Assembly: GCA_051000345.1 (NCBI GenBank)
Contig: JBPCOJ010000109.1
Span: 1 to 5,831, forward strand
Length of the DNA stretch: 5,831 nt
Source: JBHENC01 sp051000345
GTDB lineage: Bacteria; Acidobacteriota; Blastocatellia; Pyrinomonadales; Pyrinomonadaceae
Direction of reading: 5' to 3'
In this document: piece after piece, positions 5,446-5,831 of the stretch
Position numbering within the stretch: position 1 is the first letter of the stretch
Layout: each line of letters starts with the position of its first letter
Position numbers and translations under genes: made by a program
The notes under the pieces: model-generated
What the model saw: only the letters and a program-made list of their open reading frames with translations
What the model was told of the DNA's origin: nothing
Database searches by the model: none

Positions 5446-5831
5446 CAGCAGCCCCCCTTCTCGGCGGCGCGAAGACGAAGCAGCGGATAAAGCAGCCTTA
5501 GCACTTCAGGCGCGGTGATGTGTAGATTTGCCTTGTTTGCCAGCTCATCCAAGTCCTGCGCCAAAACGTTATAAACTTCGGCGGACGTGGCGGGATTCTC
5601 AAGCATGTCGGCGTAATGATTGCCAAGCGATTGCAGCGCGCTGATTCTCTGTGTCAAGAATTCGACGTGTTCCGCCTGAATGCGCGCCCTGTGTTCCGGC
5701 GCGCGGAATTGCGGATCAGAGTTTTCGAGACTCAACTTTGCGCTGCTATCTGCGGCAAGCGATTGAATAAAATCTTCGTAGCTGATGGTTGGCATTCCAA
5801 CGCGCGCCCGCTTCCCCTCTCTTTTGTTCAT
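5445..5831 (-). CDS. Unknown helical protein, start at or beyond the window edge
   Basis: From an ATG on the last base of the window this encodes 128 residues, but the true start may lie outside. An internal Met at 5795 (MPTISYEDFIQSLAADSSAK) would give 116 residues. No clear Shine-Dalgarno is visible for that Met, and none can be assessed for the edge ATG. I do not recognise the family. Residues about 44-75 form a long charged helix (EHRARIQAEHVEFLTQRISA), possibly coiled coil. Two more helices follow, AEVYNVLAQDLDELANKANL and PEVLRLLYPLLRLRAAEKGG. There is no signal peptide, membrane segment or catalytic motif. It is the upstream member of a two-gene minus-strand unit, overlapping the next gene by one base. 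A phage accessory or regulatory role is likely from context only. Confidence 0.6.
   Translation of the reverse strand: MNKREGKRARVGMPTISYEDFIQSLAADSSAKLSLENSDPQFRAPEHRARIQAEHVEFLTQRISALQSLGNHYADMLENPATSAEVYNVLAQDLDELANKANLHITAPEVLRLLYPLLRLRAAEKGGC
5452..5459 (-). promoter_or_regulatory. Shine-Dalgarno-like AAGGGGGG for the small basic protein
   Basis: On the minus strand AAGGGGGG is followed by 6 bases (CTGCTG) and the ATG at 5445. It lies in the last codons of the upstream gene, encoding its Lys-Gly-Gly, and supports the 5445 start. Confidence 0.6.

Overview
The window looks like part of a tailed bacteriophage or prophage genome, near the end of its morphogenesis and packaging block. The strongest evidence is a large terminase subunit with a Walker A motif (FRGGGKSS), a Walker B motif (MIVLDDID) and a C-terminal nuclease-like region. 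Directly upstream is a helix-turn-helix protein of the small-terminase type. Compact overlapping genes, a Gln/Ala-rich protein of virion type and an excisionase-like regulator fit this reading. Coding DNA is moderately GC-rich with many GCGC-type words. Nothing in the window identifies the host, and no tRNA, rRNA, CRISPR array or insertion sequence was seen.

Layout. Positions 2-4542, all on the plus strand, form one tightly packed transcription unit of six genes. In order they are: the C-terminal end of a gene entering from the left edge (2-340); a KTSC-domain protein with a long helical tail (337-1176); a small unknown protein (1183-1422); a Gln/Ala-rich protein with a Gly/Ala-rich hydrophobic stretch near its C-terminus, possibly an internal virion or ejection protein (1441-2073); the small terminase candidate (2073-2525); and the large terminase (about 2476-4542). 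Neighbours overlap by 4, 1 and about 50 bases or lie 6-18 bases apart, which suggests translational coupling.

Positions 4558-5831 are on the minus strand and converge on the terminase gene, with 15 bases between the two stops. Reading leftward from the right edge there are two small genes of unknown function that overlap by one base (5831-5445 and 5445-5086). They are followed by a 315-base AT-richer intergenic region and then a 70-residue excisionase/AlpA-type helix-turn-helix protein (4770-4558). The intergenic region carries a 19-bp near-perfect inverted repeat, a second 12-bp inverted repeat that abuts it, and a possible weak terminator. It is the best candidate here for a regulatory or recombination site.

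The plus-strand genes probably supply late virion and DNA-packaging functions. The minus-strand genes look like a regulatory or accessory module. The two most unusual signals are the inverted repeats upstream of the excisionase-like gene and a perfect 14-bp-stem hairpin inside the KTSC gene (862-892). I found no convincing evidence of an entirely new system. The unknown small genes and the inverted-repeat region are the places to look further.
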